The position numbers were made by a program, and so were the translations under genes. A model generated the notes under the pieces. It was not told the DNA's origin and did no database searches. It worked only from the letters and a program-made list of their open reading frames with translations. Below, in pieces: positions 45,114 to 56,777 of a stretch of DNA of 64,000 bases. The stretch's first letter is position 1, and each line of letters opens with the position of its first letter. The stretch covers positions 8,370,001 through 8,434,000 of the forward strand of contig NC_060025.1 of the NCBI RefSeq assembly GCF_021134715.1. The letters are read 5' to 3'. Source of the DNA: Daphnia pulex. Lineage: Eukaryota; Arthropoda; Branchiopoda; Diplostraca; Daphniidae.

Positions 45114-47139
45114 ATGCAAGTTGCAGCCACGTTCCTGACTAAACACTTAATTTCTAGTGCAATACTAGCGACGTTTTGTTTAATCGTATGCGAATTCTCT
45201 ACTGATGCCGATCCCGAAGGACGGCACTTTAATTACCTCGCTTTCCATGTAAATCGTTTTAATTTCTAAGTTTTTTCTAATTCTAAAAAGTGTTAAATCT
45301 TTTATGACTTGGCTGTAGAAAGCTTAACTGATTTGGCGTTTATTTTCATGTATTAATTAGAATCCACCGTACGATACTTTGATTCGAGGACCAAATGGCA
45401 CCTTTACAACTTTTGGGGCATCACTTGAATTGGTTAAATGGCTGTCTGCAAAATTTAAATTTACGTACGTCATGGCGAGAGCGTACCCATCATTTTTATA
45501 AAATCATTGCAATTAATACTTTATCCATTGATTGAAACGGTATTTCAAATGAAGGTTCAACGTCTCCCTGGTAAATCAAACCCTGATTGAAAAATACGGA
45601 ACACACGAGGCTTCATTTTATCAACTTATTAACGACAAAGTAAAACAACATTTCATGTAGATCATCCTAGCAAGATGTATGAGTAACATATTTTTTTATA
45701 GAATGTTGATGGAGTATTGTGTTCCTTTTATTTAACTATGGACCGAGTAGAAAGGATGGACTTTACAAGTCATACATGGTCTGAAGGATTTAGTCTTATT
45801 GTTCCAAGACCTGCAGAAGAAAGCCGATTGTTCGCTTTCATCGGCCCGTTTCAACCTACGGCGAGCTATATTTTCATTTCTTGGAATTTATTAACATTCG
45901 TTTTTATACATTCTCCTTTTATATTGCTTTAGGTTTGGATGCTGATTTTTATTAGTCTCTTTGTTTTTGTCGGCATGATGACTCTATTTACTTGGTTCTA
46001 CAATCGTCAACGTTGGAATAATTTGGGCAGTGCGACTGCGATACAAAAGAGCGTTTTTAATTATTTCAGTTCTCACATGATTTATGTAATCAACATTATG
46101 ACAAACCAAGGTAAAATATTTGTAATATTTTTATTTGTAACTGTCACCGAGTTTCGGATGCTAATTCATAAAAATTGTTATTTAGGATGCCAAGAAGCAT
46201 TTAGTCGGACTTCTTTTCGACTTTTGACTGGAGTCTGGGTTTTATGTGCTATGGTTTTGGTGAATTCCTACACGGGAATCGTCACATCATCACTCACAAC
46301 TCCAAAAATGAAACCGTCCATTGGATCGCTGGAAGAATTGGCTGCAAGTAGAGATATTGGCGTACTAATTCGACATGATACGTCGATCGGGGAACAGATT
46401 TTAGTAAAATCTAATTGATTTAAAAAAAATCATTTGCTGAAGTAATATTGTTTTAAATCTATTTTTATCCAGAAAGCAACTTCTGGCGTTTATAAAGTTC
46501 TGGGAGATCAAGCCCGGCTTCATCCGGATCAAATACTCGGCGACCCTTTTACATTGGCTTCAAAACTGGAAACTGGCCGCTACGCTTATCCATTTGTAAG
46601 TGTACGCGCGAATCTTTTAAATTCATTACCAACATTCATTTTACTATTCTATGTTAGCTTCGCACTTTTGCCATAGCGTTTGTCGGGAACCAATATAAAA
46701 AGGATGGAAAATGCCGTTTTAAAGGGTCGAAACCTTTGCCTATTTCAGCAGGATATTTTTCATGGCTTTATAAAAAGAACAGTTTATACACTAAAGTGCA
46801 TAGCAGAGCGTACGTATATTTGTCTATGATGGTCTTGTTGAAATTAGTGACTGTGTTTATATTATCGACTTTGTTGTTCATTTTTATGTATTTTCTATAA
46901 ACAGACTCATGGACTTGTGGGAAAGTGGCCTCATGCGCTTTTGGGTGAATACCCAACCCACCATTCCGAAAGCGGACCAATGTTTCGCAGACAGTAAACC
47001 TCGAATCTCTCGTCTTGTCCCCATCCAGTTGTCCGATTTGACTAGTGCCTTTCTAATTCTAGGCATTGGAATTGGATTGGCAACGTTAAGTTTCGTTTCG
47101 GAATTGATCTTCTTTAGACTAAATCGCCTTCAGATATGA
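45114..47139 (+). CDS. Ionotropic receptor 3 (IR, glutamate-receptor-like channel)
   Basis: Nine exons: 45114-45248, 45361-45464, 45555-45639, 45702-45860, 45933-46110, 46186-46403, 46473-46595, 46658-46809, 46905-47139. They give 462 aa. A signal-peptide-like start (TFLTKHLISSAILATFCLIV) leads into S1 (RGPNGTFTTFGASLE, VPRPAEESRLFAFIGPFQP). M1 (VWMLIFISLFVFVGMMTLF), the pore region, M3 (TGVWVLCAMVLVNSYTGIV), S2 (KATSGVYKVLGDQARLHP) and M4 (FLILGIGIGLATLSFVSEL) follow. The intron after exon 4 begins with GC (GCGAGC at 45861). Both other IRs have GT at the same junction. It is closest to IR 2 and to the relic at 7040. A chemosensory role is inferred. Confidence 0.86.
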
Positions 47140-50100
47140 TTTTTTGCGCATTTTAATGTAAAATAAATGTTTTTAGTGTTTGTTGAGCTAGTGAGGTAAA
47201 AACTATTGTGTTGTTTGATGTAGACTTGTAGGCAATATGTCTTTACTGTTACTTCACTTTTATTTTTAGCATATCGGTGTTTCATGTTTCAATATTTACA
47301 AATATATAAGACGGAAATAGCAAATTACGAGAGTTTCGTCATGAGAAATAAAAGTTTGTTTTCCGTTGTAACATCAAATTGACCCTAAATTTCATGAGAG
47401 AAGCAGATCATGGAGGTAGCAGGCATTAGCATTACGTAAGTGACGTAACTTTTGTCTTCAGTTCTAGTTTTCGTCTCGGAGCTTGATAATCAAAAGAACG
47501 TGACTTGAGAAGAACTATTTTTCGAAAATTAGTTATTTACTGTTTAATTGCTGAATGTGAAATAAAAAACAAGAATTATCAATTATACAATAGAAAATTA
47601 GAAAGGCAACGGCCGTTGTATCGATGTTTAATTAGAGATCGGATCAACTAAAATTCGTCTGCTTGATCAAAAACGGTAGTTGTCGAAGTTATAGGCTACT
47701 ACAATAAGCATGACATTTCTGTTGTCGTAAGAGATATGACAGTTTGTGTTGTGCCATTTTTCATTTCAATTAGTGTATCGATTTATTTCATCGAAAGGAA
47801 AGGTCTACAAAAAGCTTGAATCTTTAAGATAATCGGCTGTGCCAAGTGATGGTAAAATTGGTAATCTTTGCATGCCAAGGTCTATGCTGTTAGTCACTTG
47901 GTTACCTTGTTCCAGCATGGCTGTGTCAGTGAATTGCCTGAAAAATAACCAAGGATAGTTTACCTAGGGAAATCAAAGATCTTACGTACTAATATATTAT
48001 TAAAAATGTTAAAATTTGGTTTATTAACATTGTTCATTTGACCAATGCGTAATTTTTCAACAGTATATTTTTGAAATCAAAACATCTTAGTATCAAGTCT
48101 TTTGCTTTCGTGAATCTTTTATCTTCAGTGTGACTGTGTCTTTCATAATCTGTAATTGTCATCCCATTTGTTATTTAAAGAATTGACATGTTGAGTGCAG
48201 TAGTTTTGATTATTTTTATTTGTTTTTATTTAGATTTTCATATCACTGAAAGAGAATCAGCATCCTGGTTGTCCTTCCAAGAGGTAAACTTTCAAAAACC
48301 GGGTGGAGAAAATGAGTAACCGAAATTCCATTATAATAGTCTTTCACAGATCACAGAGTGCAAAAGTTTGACAATTATTTTTCATTTATTTCTTATTTAG
48401 ATTTTGCATTTAGAATAAACATTTGACTTAATGAGAACCATTTGGTTTTCCTTCCAAGGGAAAAGAAATGAGCAACACCACCAAAATTGTCAAAAAAGTT
48501 CATAGTTTTTGTTTTGTTCACCTGTTGACTTCTACCCCTTGAATCCCCCCCCCCTAATTCCTTATTGGAAAGGGCCCCCTCTTATTTTTGAGATATTATT
48601 GCTTGCTATTGTTACAATCTTACATGTCATTTAAGAAATCTGCTGTCACCTCCATTCTCGTTTCAGGTTAATCCTGCGCCGCTACTCTATGGGCTGAATT
48701 CCTTGTTGGAAACTGACGAGAGATTAGAGACGACTGAATGACGGGCTGTCATTCAGCAATACTGCTCACATGCGTGCCGTCCTTTCTTCGCTCTGAGGTC
48801 CTTCCGTCGCCGCATGGTGCCTGCTCCAGCTACGGGGCCAGCATCATTCGACTACCCAACCGACGGCCTGGGCTTTCGACATTCGAATACCCCCAACTTG
48901 TTTGGCTTAAGAAAATATCTCTTGTATCTTTCCTGCCTTCCTTTATATCAATTTTTCTTTAAAATTAATTTCTCCTTTTTCTCATAGGACTTATTGTCAT
49001 CCAAAAAATGTTCATTCTGCTTACAGGGTAATCCTACCAGTAATCCTTCGATACTTGTCATGGACTTTATCCAGTGGTGAAAATCAACAAGAGAATGCTG
49101 TAATTCAAGAGTGATAAATTGTGTAGTTAGCTAAATTACAAGTGCATATCTGGGCTTCCTTCTTTTCTATGGCCCCGTTTCCCTAACTAACCACTAACCA
49201 ACGCCCGCCGGTGGTCACTCACCCGCTGTGAAACCAGGAGGAGGGGAGGGCTCTGGTCGAACGGGGACTTGGAAGGCTCATGATCCGATGAAAACTTTTG
49301 GAGGGTCATGAGTCTAACCCGGAATCCTAGTATGACTACATCTCCCCGGAAAAACTTGCCTCGTACTTCTCTCTTCTTCTCGGTCCAGATAAATATCTCT
49401 GGGGGCCGTAGACATGTCCTATAACAGCATGTGCGAGTTAAAACAATGCATCCACTACCCAATGAAACAAAAAGCCATGGTTAATTTTTTGTGGAAATCT
49501 CCGTCAGTAAAGTTACAAAGACTGACGCAGATTTCCGCAAAACTAAACCATCGCTTTCTGTCTCATTGCCGCAGCGGTGGTGGCGGGTTGCGTTTAAACT
49601 CGTGCAGTAGTAAACCGTCTTGAACCGGACGCTCTGTTTATTGAAATTTTTGTACATAAAAAAAAAAATAATAAAAACTAGTTTAATGTGTAAATTTTTA
49701 TTTGTTACATACATAGGGTTTAACATTGGTTTATGTGGTTTAGGGTATAAATTTGAGGGTTGGTAGGTGTATGTTTGTGGGGTCTGAAGAATTGGAAGGT
49801 ATAAGTTTGTGGGGTTTGGAGATTAATTGGTGTGGATATGTTTGTAGGGTTATAAATTAACTGTTTTTTATCCAAACTTGAATTACCCCTCCCTCCAACA
49901 TCCTCCACTTTCCTTTCCCAATCCCAAAAACATGTTTATTATTTGTTGACATAAACATCCCATATTTGTTTTTGTTGCTTCTGAACTTATAAACGGTAAA
50001 CTGCATAGTCACGATGACAATTTAACAATATAAAGATGCAATTTTGGTAACACAACACCACCAAGGAACGACCAGTTGAACTTGATGCAGAAAGATCCTT

Positions 50101-52030
50101 CACCAGACACCATAGGCTGCAACAACGTGCGCCACATCGGACAGCAACTACGCGAACATAAACGCTAAACCTATAACCAAAATTAAATGAATTAATCTTC
50201 AGCATCAAAGGAAATGCTGTCAATGAAAAGACAGATAAATGTCACTTTATGGTATTTACAAGAGTTAAGCCTAATCATAATTTTACCAAAAAGAAAATTG
50301 TACATGTCAAATTCAACAGACTGGCTGAAAAATCCATGTGTGAATTTGACTGGAACGAAGAAGAAGGTGAAGCTTGAAGAAGACTTAAACTAGCTGTAAA
50401 TCTACAGACATAATGCAAATTGAACAAAATACTGCCTGCAACTTCCATAATAAGACACCAGCAACAAGGAACAGCCACAGGTTAACTTGATGCACAACAA
50501 TCTTTCACCAGCCAAGGAGGTAAACAAACAAAGAACCTTGTTGACCGTGTTGGTGGTGTTGGCCTTTTCCTGATCCTTGGATGGGCAACAAAATGGTTCT
50601 CATTCGGTCTATAAAATGAAAAAAACTAAAGCAAAATTTAAATTAGAAATAAAAATAATTAAACCTGTTGCACACAAAATTATGAATTCTCTTTCTCGTC
50701 AGCAACAAAGAATTGGATCTGGCGAAGGCATCAATATCTTGAAGATTTACAACTTGAAATGGAAAAGTTAACGTGAACATTATTGTCTTAAAGAACACAG
50801 TAATTCAAAATATTTTTGGTAAAATAACTAACCTGCAACAGACTTGATTTTTCTTCAGAAGACATATTAGGTTGTGACTTGTGAGCTTGCATTATTGGAT
50901 TAGACCATTTCATTTCTATTGTCACAACTCATGAGCACCTATAGTTGGCAAGGTACACGAAAACTTCAGCTGAAATTATCTGAAAACATTTAGTCAAGAA
51001 TGCAGTAAGAATTATTAGCTAAAGATTGTTTTATCTATTAGTCTATTACTTAAAAGCAGTTAACTTGTTATCCGATCTCCGTTGTTAAACTTTTTAAGTA
51101 ACTTATGAAAGTTACGAGTACGACGTGTAATGTCATGTCTGTCTGTGACTGACTGTGCAACCAACTTAAGATTCAAAACTCATTACTAGATGTCGCCAGT
51201 GTCGCCGATGTTGTTCTTTCATGGTAGAACAAGGCGAAATGAGCAAAACAAATTGTTGTTAATATATACTTATTCCTGTGATTTCAAATACCAAATTTAA
51301 CTTCGTATCTTATGTAGGTTTATCTTTACCTAGTTTTCTTATTTTTATACTGTATTAACTTATTTCTTCAAATTCTAGATGCATACTGTCAGTCATTCCA
51401 ACAAGTTGACTTAGTGCTCAGTCAATTTCCATCAATTAGATCCTCATGCTGTCAAAAGCTTAAAACTCATGTTTGAAGAGTACATATAGTGGAATATAAA
51501 TGTGCCGGGATAAGGTATTTCTCCATTACTGCTACCAAACCATTACAATTCAGATTTTCATATAACATAGGTATTCTTGCTTATGAACCATAGGATCTTT
51601 TCTGAATTTCGTAATTTTGGTGGTGTACCCTGTAACAGCATGTTTGTTGTTATGGCTGTTTTTACTTTGGTTAAGAAGGCAACCCAGCTAAAAGATAGGT
51701 AGAGTTTTATTTCTTATATTATTTCTTATTTGTAAATTTGTGTAAATTTGTAAATAACGTAGAGAATACTCTTGTCCCATTTCCACTTAGAGTTTCAGTG
51801 ACATGAAGAATGTGAAGTGAACCGCCTATCACCACGCTACTGCAATACTTCATGACACTTTCTTTAGCATCAGGAAATTTATCTCAACATGTGGAGTAAT
51901 GCTGTTGGTTGCTGTGAATTCCATTTTTACGGTTTTGTCATCATGAATATTTCAGTGTGTTTCTTAGAAAAGGTAAAGATTGATATGCTTTATTCATTTT
52001 TATATTTTCATTATTGTAAAACATTTTTTT
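47140..52030. other. Gene-poor accessory stretch
   Basis: About 4.9 kb without a gene that can be supported. Two loosely similar blocks lie near 48230-48290 and 48400-48470 (ATTTAGATTTT ... TTCCTTCCAAG). A small hairpin (CTGAATGAC / GTCATTCAG) lies at 48734-48756. A GT/G-rich minisatellite-like stretch lies at 49728-49860. Near 50055-50110 and 50460-50510 a block recurs: AACTTGATGCA followed by TTCACCAG. Short ORFs on both strands look accidental. Confidence 0.5.
49728..49860 (+). repeat. Degenerate GTTTGTGGGGT-type minisatellite
   Basis: Variants of GTTTGTGGGGTTTG, GTTTGTAGGGT and GTTTAGGG recur at irregular spacing, strongly biased to G and T on the plus strand. No unit is repeated exactly more than about twice. 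Confidence 0.4.
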
Positions 52031-52112
52031 TTACAGAGCACTTCTTTGTGGAATCGTGTGGTCCTGGCACGGAGATTCTTGAACCAACGCTGGCTTTTGT
52101 GATTTTGTCCAT

Positions 52113-53239
52113 GACCAACGTTCTGCTCCATCCTTATCTTCCCGACGTACGCTCATCCAGCTTCTGCTTCATCGCTTCGTACACAAAAATACAACTTGTC
52201 TTACTTCACTCACGAGTTGGAACACTTCAGTGGTCGCTTCCGTGCCGCTGTTACACACCTGCAGTCACTCACCACGGGATTATGCCCAGGTACCCGACAA
52301 TTTACTTATTTTCGTAGATTATCTATTCTTATAGTATACTTTCTTGTGTCTGTAATAATTCCGAAATCAGGCCCTACTTCATACGTAGTGCTACTTAGAC
52401 AATTTTCTAACGCTAGATGGCTTTCCGATAGATGTCAGCTGTTAAAACAGTCAGTTTCAGTTACTTTAAAATCTCTTTAACCAGTTATCGGCAGCTGTTC
52501 TGTGGAAATTTGTTTGTGAAAACTGACGATAACTATTCCCCCAACAAAGCTCACTTGTTAGATTTTTAGATAATGTGTTTTTTTTCTACTTCCGGTTTGC
52601 TCATTTCAGTCAGTAGTTTAGTAAATATTCATTCCACGTACAAAAGAACCACAAATTCGTGATCCTCGTCAAATTTGTGATAAAGTTCATGTTTTTTTTT
52701 GTACGTTTTCGTACTTCCGGTTTTGAGAATTTTCCTGAACTATAGTTCAGGAAAATTCTCGATTTTGGCCAAATTTTGGATTTCGGTTAAATCACACCTA
52801 ATCGATCCCAAATTTCATGGAGATCACGAATATGTGGTTTAATTTGACGACAGCTCAATGGTTGAGGCGCTGTGGTTACTTCCGGTCTACTTCCGGAATT
52901 TTTTTCAAAAAACTAGCAAGTGAGCTTTGTTCTGTTTACAATTCTCAATATTGCAAACTTGATTTTAAGTTAAAAAAATTGCATCTTTAATCTTTGAGCT
53001 AAAAAACCTGATTATTGTTTCTATCTGTATTATATAACTTTTATTGGCATTTCACTGAATAACAATTGTTGTGTCTTTATTCAGGTAATGCAGAGGAGAC
53101 GTCGAGAAGATGGAACCGAAAACATCTCCGTTATCTCCAAAATGTCGGCGCGGATCATCATTTGTTGTTGTTTGTGTTAGTTAACCCGTTGTCTGCCACG
53201 CCTTTGTTCTCCCCTACCTCCTTAGCACGGGCCTCCTAG
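52113..53239 (+). CDS. Two exons of an unidentified ORF, split by a MITE-bearing intron
   Basis: A frame open after a TGA at about 52112 encodes TQKYNLSYFTHELEHFSGRF and ...LTTGLCP, and stops at a CCAG|GTACCC donor (exon end 52289). An exon from 53085 (TTCAG acceptor) continues in phase as GNAEETSRRWNRKHLRYLQ... to a stop at 53237-53239. No start or earlier exon was found; a possible acceptor ends at 52160 (CATCCAG). The intron contains the foldback element at 52543, and the last residues are encoded by the piggyBac-type element at 53185. The family is unknown and it may be a gene fragment. Confidence 0.33.
52543..52931. mobile_element. Foldback MITE with 36-bp central palindrome
   Basis: Terminal inverted repeats are AACAAAGCTCACTTGTTAG (52543-52561) and CTAGCAAGTGAGCTTTGTT (52913-52931), with one mismatch over 19 bp. 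The element centre carries a perfect 36-bp palindrome at 52725-52760, with half-site GAGAATTTTCCTGAACTA. The inner arms also pair imperfectly, as in ACCACAAATTCGTGATC on the left and, inverted, ACCACATATTCGTGATC on the right. It is non-coding and DNA-transposon-like. The superfamily is unclear, since no target-site duplication is obvious. Confidence 0.8.
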
Positions 53240-53388
53240 AGGCCTCTTAGAGACGTGCATTCCATCTTCTACTGTCACCCTGGACTTCGTCAGCAATGGC
53301 AAGTCCCACCTTGGTCATGGATCCTTCAGACATGGCGCGTAGAGAGTAGAGTACAACCTACGGGTTGTATGGCGTGGCAGCCAACGGG
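53185..53388. mobile_element. piggyBac-type MITE
   Basis: CCCGTTGTCTGCCACGCC (53185-53202) is repeated inverted as GGCGTGGCAGCCAACGGG (53371-53388), with one mismatch in 18. The element is flanked on both sides by TTAA (53181-53184 and 53389-53392). TTAA duplication and ends beginning CCC are hallmarks of piggyBac elements. At 204 bp it cannot encode a transposase. Confidence 0.88.
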
Positions 53389-53399
53389 TTAACTTAAGT

Positions 53400-55424
53400 G
53401 TATGTATGTATGTATATATGTGATTGTAAAAAGTGGTGGAATTGTGGGTGGAGGTGGGACAATAAAGCAATTCCTTTTAAGTTTTTTGTTTGCTGTGTCT
53501 TAGAACTTATAATAAAATAATGTTTAGCATTCGACTTGTATATTTCTTATAACTTTGAAGTTTTACATAATTCAAAGGCAGAAGTGGCTGATCATCTCCA
53601 GTCTCTTTACATAAACTTCATCATCTGCAACTCCTGTGGCACAGCAATTTCAGGAGAACACCAGCACAGCTTCTTCAGTTCTTTTTCTTCAATCCTGTAT
53701 CAGCTGCATAATCACATCTCTCAACTGGAAACAGGCGGAAAAACCACTGCACATTGAACTGTACAGGCATAGTTTAAGTATCACCAAGTCCTATGGAGAA
53801 AAAGGAATATTATTTTCCATGATCAAACTTAAGATGCAAAAGAAATCGTGTAAAACCAATGACAGACATTTTTCCAAGATTTTATTGGCAAATGAAATTT
53901 TAAATGAAGATTAAATCCCAGGAAAAAAGAATTCTGTTCATCTAATTCTTAAGTGTTAGAAAAAGTTTGAGTAGAAATTTTTGTTCTAGTTTGATCAGAA
54001 GAAAGTTGTTAACTCAAAGGATCGCTATCTGATATCTTTCACAGAAACTATTATTTGGAAGCAAGAAATAGCACCACTTATTGTCTACATCAGATCAGAG
54101 TTCTTAAAAAAGAAAAGACGCAAGACTTCCCAAGTTACAACCAATAAATTCAATCAACTTACCATTTCAAAAAGTCTTCCTGCAATGACACTTCAGGATA
54201 ACACCAGCTCGAAAAACTGCATGCAGCAGCTGCAGCTAAACTTGACTCAATCACACCTTTCATCAGCTGGCTGCAACAAAACCACTGTGGCCAAGATGCC
54301 AGCCATGGAGCTCAGAATTTGTTGAGTTGTCACATTCTGCAACAGTTAAGCAACGGGATCTCCAACCTGAACACCAACTAATAAAATCTATAGCATCATT
54401 GCAGGGAAATTGATCAACAAAATTACTCTACTACCTCTTTTGTGTTTCTGCGTGAGATGAGACGTACATCCGAACAGGTACAGCTTAACAGCTAACAACG
54501 GACGACATTTTGCCAAAATGGAAAGCAATTTCAGTCCACGTGATCGATTATTTGACCAAGTGGAAATTTTATTCCAGATTGCCTGTAAATTCACACAGCA
54601 ACGTCTAAGATTAATTACATTTGAGAAATCCAAACTAGAATTTAAATCCAAACTAGAATTTACCATTAAATTTCAATGCTGAAAATGTAGATCGACACCG
54701 TAATTCCGTAACGAATTTGGAGTACCTTTTAACTTGGCGTTTCGGAACAAAATGGCGAAAATTTCGTTCTCTTAAAGACAGAAGACACTCGCGTCATCTG
54801 GCGGCTGAGGGACAACTTGATTTTATTAGCCATCTACTGACGAAGCCACACTAAAATAAAATAACTTGTTCTTTCACTTTGTATTATTTTTATAGAAAAT
54901 GAATCTCCATAAGACTATAAGAGGGCCGTGATAATTTCAGGCATGTTGTCCCTAATCGAGAAGGCTCGGCATTCTTTCGTCGTCTATTCTATTTTAGTAG
55001 GCCCTACCTATTTTATTAAAATACAGATATCGCCAAATAAAATGCAAATAAAATACGCACACTTAAATAAGTCAAAAATAAAATAAAAAATACAGCTTTA
55101 TTTGTATTTTATTTTATTTTATTCGTCAAATACAGAACACTGAAAACTGTCAGGTTATTTATTGGAAGATACTCATGACGAAAGTAATTCACGCAGAGAA
55201 AATGTATTCGAGTATTCGACGAAATACATAAACTAGAACGATTGAAGCAAGAATAGAAAGAAACTGATGGCACGTTGCAAATCAATCTTATTGTTTATCA
55301 ATCAAAACCAAAATAACCATTACAAGTAAAAAGCAAAAAACTTGATTTCAAAGGTTATGCCAACTGGCAGGATATCATAGTTTCCCTAAATTTGCACTGT
55401 GGATTAAATCAGCGAGAAATGTCT
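53400..55424. other. Gene-poor stretch before the endonuclease gene
   Basis: An AATAAA at about 53461 could end a transcript of the ORF at 52113. Blocks near 53635 and 54170 share a loosely similar TTCAGGA(G/T)AACACCAGC segment. No gene is supported. Confidence 0.45.
55015..55125. repeat. AAATAAAAT-rich foldback
   Basis: A-rich units (AAATAAAATGCAAATAAAAT and AAATAAAATAAAAAATAC) face a T-rich inverted counterpart (TATTTTATTTTATTTTATT), so the stretch could fold back on itself. Confidence 0.45.
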
Positions 55425-56777
55425 CTAAACCAATAAGCTCAAGTCGCCAAGATTGGGTGCATGAGCGACAACATTGCGGAGCGATTGAACCGAGCAGCAG
55501 AACATGTAGCCGTGGGTGATGTCGAACCGGTTGGGCCAAGTCATCCAGGTAAGCTGATTACAAACATCGGCGCAGAAAACGTCAGCTCCGGTGACCGTCG
55601 TCAAATGCGGATTGTTGATGCCGATTACAGCAGTGGCAGTGTTGGTGACCGGATCGTGGACCACCTTCCAGTAGTACTTAGGAGCCGGAAGGACGTTGTT
55701 GTTATTAGCATCTTTAGCCAAATAGATTGGCTTTTGGACGCCGTTGATATCGGCCAGCGTCAGGATGTCGTAAGTGCCGGTGTAAATCACCAAGTCACGG
55801 GCTCGGCTGATGGCCAGATCACGAACTCCAAATTCCAGCGATTTCCAGTTGCCGTTGTTGAAGGATTGCCATTGCGGGGCAGCGTTGATGTAGTAATAAG
55901 TGGCGTCCTGACTGCCGGCGTCGATAAAGTCACCGTCCGGTGACAAGTGACCACGGGCGAAGAAGTAACTCTTACCGACATCAATGTACTTGATAGCCAA
56001 ATCGTACGAACCAACGATATTGGCCACACTGACGTTTTGGCCGGCTTGGCTGTAGCCAGTGTCCGGGCTTATGCCGACGAAAAAATTTCCTTTGCGGAAT
56101 GACGGGCGCAAGTTTGCCTTGTCATCGGCAGCGATATTGGCTCCGGAGATGGTGTTGATCGAGTACAGAGTGTTGGCAATCGACTTGACGTGGCAGATGG
56201 TCATCTGATTGATGAACTTGGTACTGACTTGCCAACCGATCTCAATTTGCGTTCCGCTGGTCATGCAAGTTCCTGTCTCTTTAATGGTCTCCTTAACGGC
56301 CGTTTTGCAACCTAAAGAACTGTAACCCAAATTCTGCGTGCCGATCTGGAGGGTTGATCCAGCAGAAGAGCAAGTGGCCGAGTTGAACTGCACGCTGGTG
56401 GCAGTCAAAACGTTGCTGGTGCCTTCACAAGCCACCGTGATTTGCTGATTAGCAGCTAACGTAATGATTCGGACCTGCAAAGAATAGAAATATGATGTTA
56501 GTTATCAAATTTATTCAAACTGTTAAATGAATGTTATAATAACCCCATTCTGAAGAGTTGGCTGGATGATTTTCCCGAAAGCATCAACAAAATGGGGTGG
56601 ATTAGCAGGAGAGGATGCGTCCAAATCGAACGTGCAGGCTGTTAAAAGTACACGTAAAACATTCAATCGTTAAATCTAATCAAAATTTGAATAGAAAGTG
56701 AATTTTAAAATTTTACCTGCAGACGCCGTGCCCAACACCGAGAAAAGGGCAACTAACAGAAACGGAGAAAACAACAT
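55425..56777 (-). CDS. Secreted DNA/RNA non-specific endonuclease
   Basis: Three minus-strand exons, 56777-56717, 56638-56544 and 56474-55425, give 401 aa. The start MLFSPFLLVALFSVLGTASA is a clean signal peptide. The catalytic motif of the Serratia-type NUC family appears as ARGHLSPDGDF (about residues 225-235), with the general-base histidine in RGH. Cysteines (for example CSSAGS, CKTAV, CMTSG, CHVK, CADVC, FCC) suggest disulphide bonding, as in extracellular enzymes. Family knowledge: such arthropod nucleases degrade DNA and RNA, often in the gut or haemolymph. The metal-binding asparagine is not assigned with certainty; ADINGV and GINNPH are candidate regions. It is transcribed away from neighbouring repeats, in line with ELP2. 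Confidence 0.88.

Noticed and set aside
48738-48962. 74-codon frame in the gene-poor zone
   Set aside because: It begins in a small hairpin, has no domain and no splice context.
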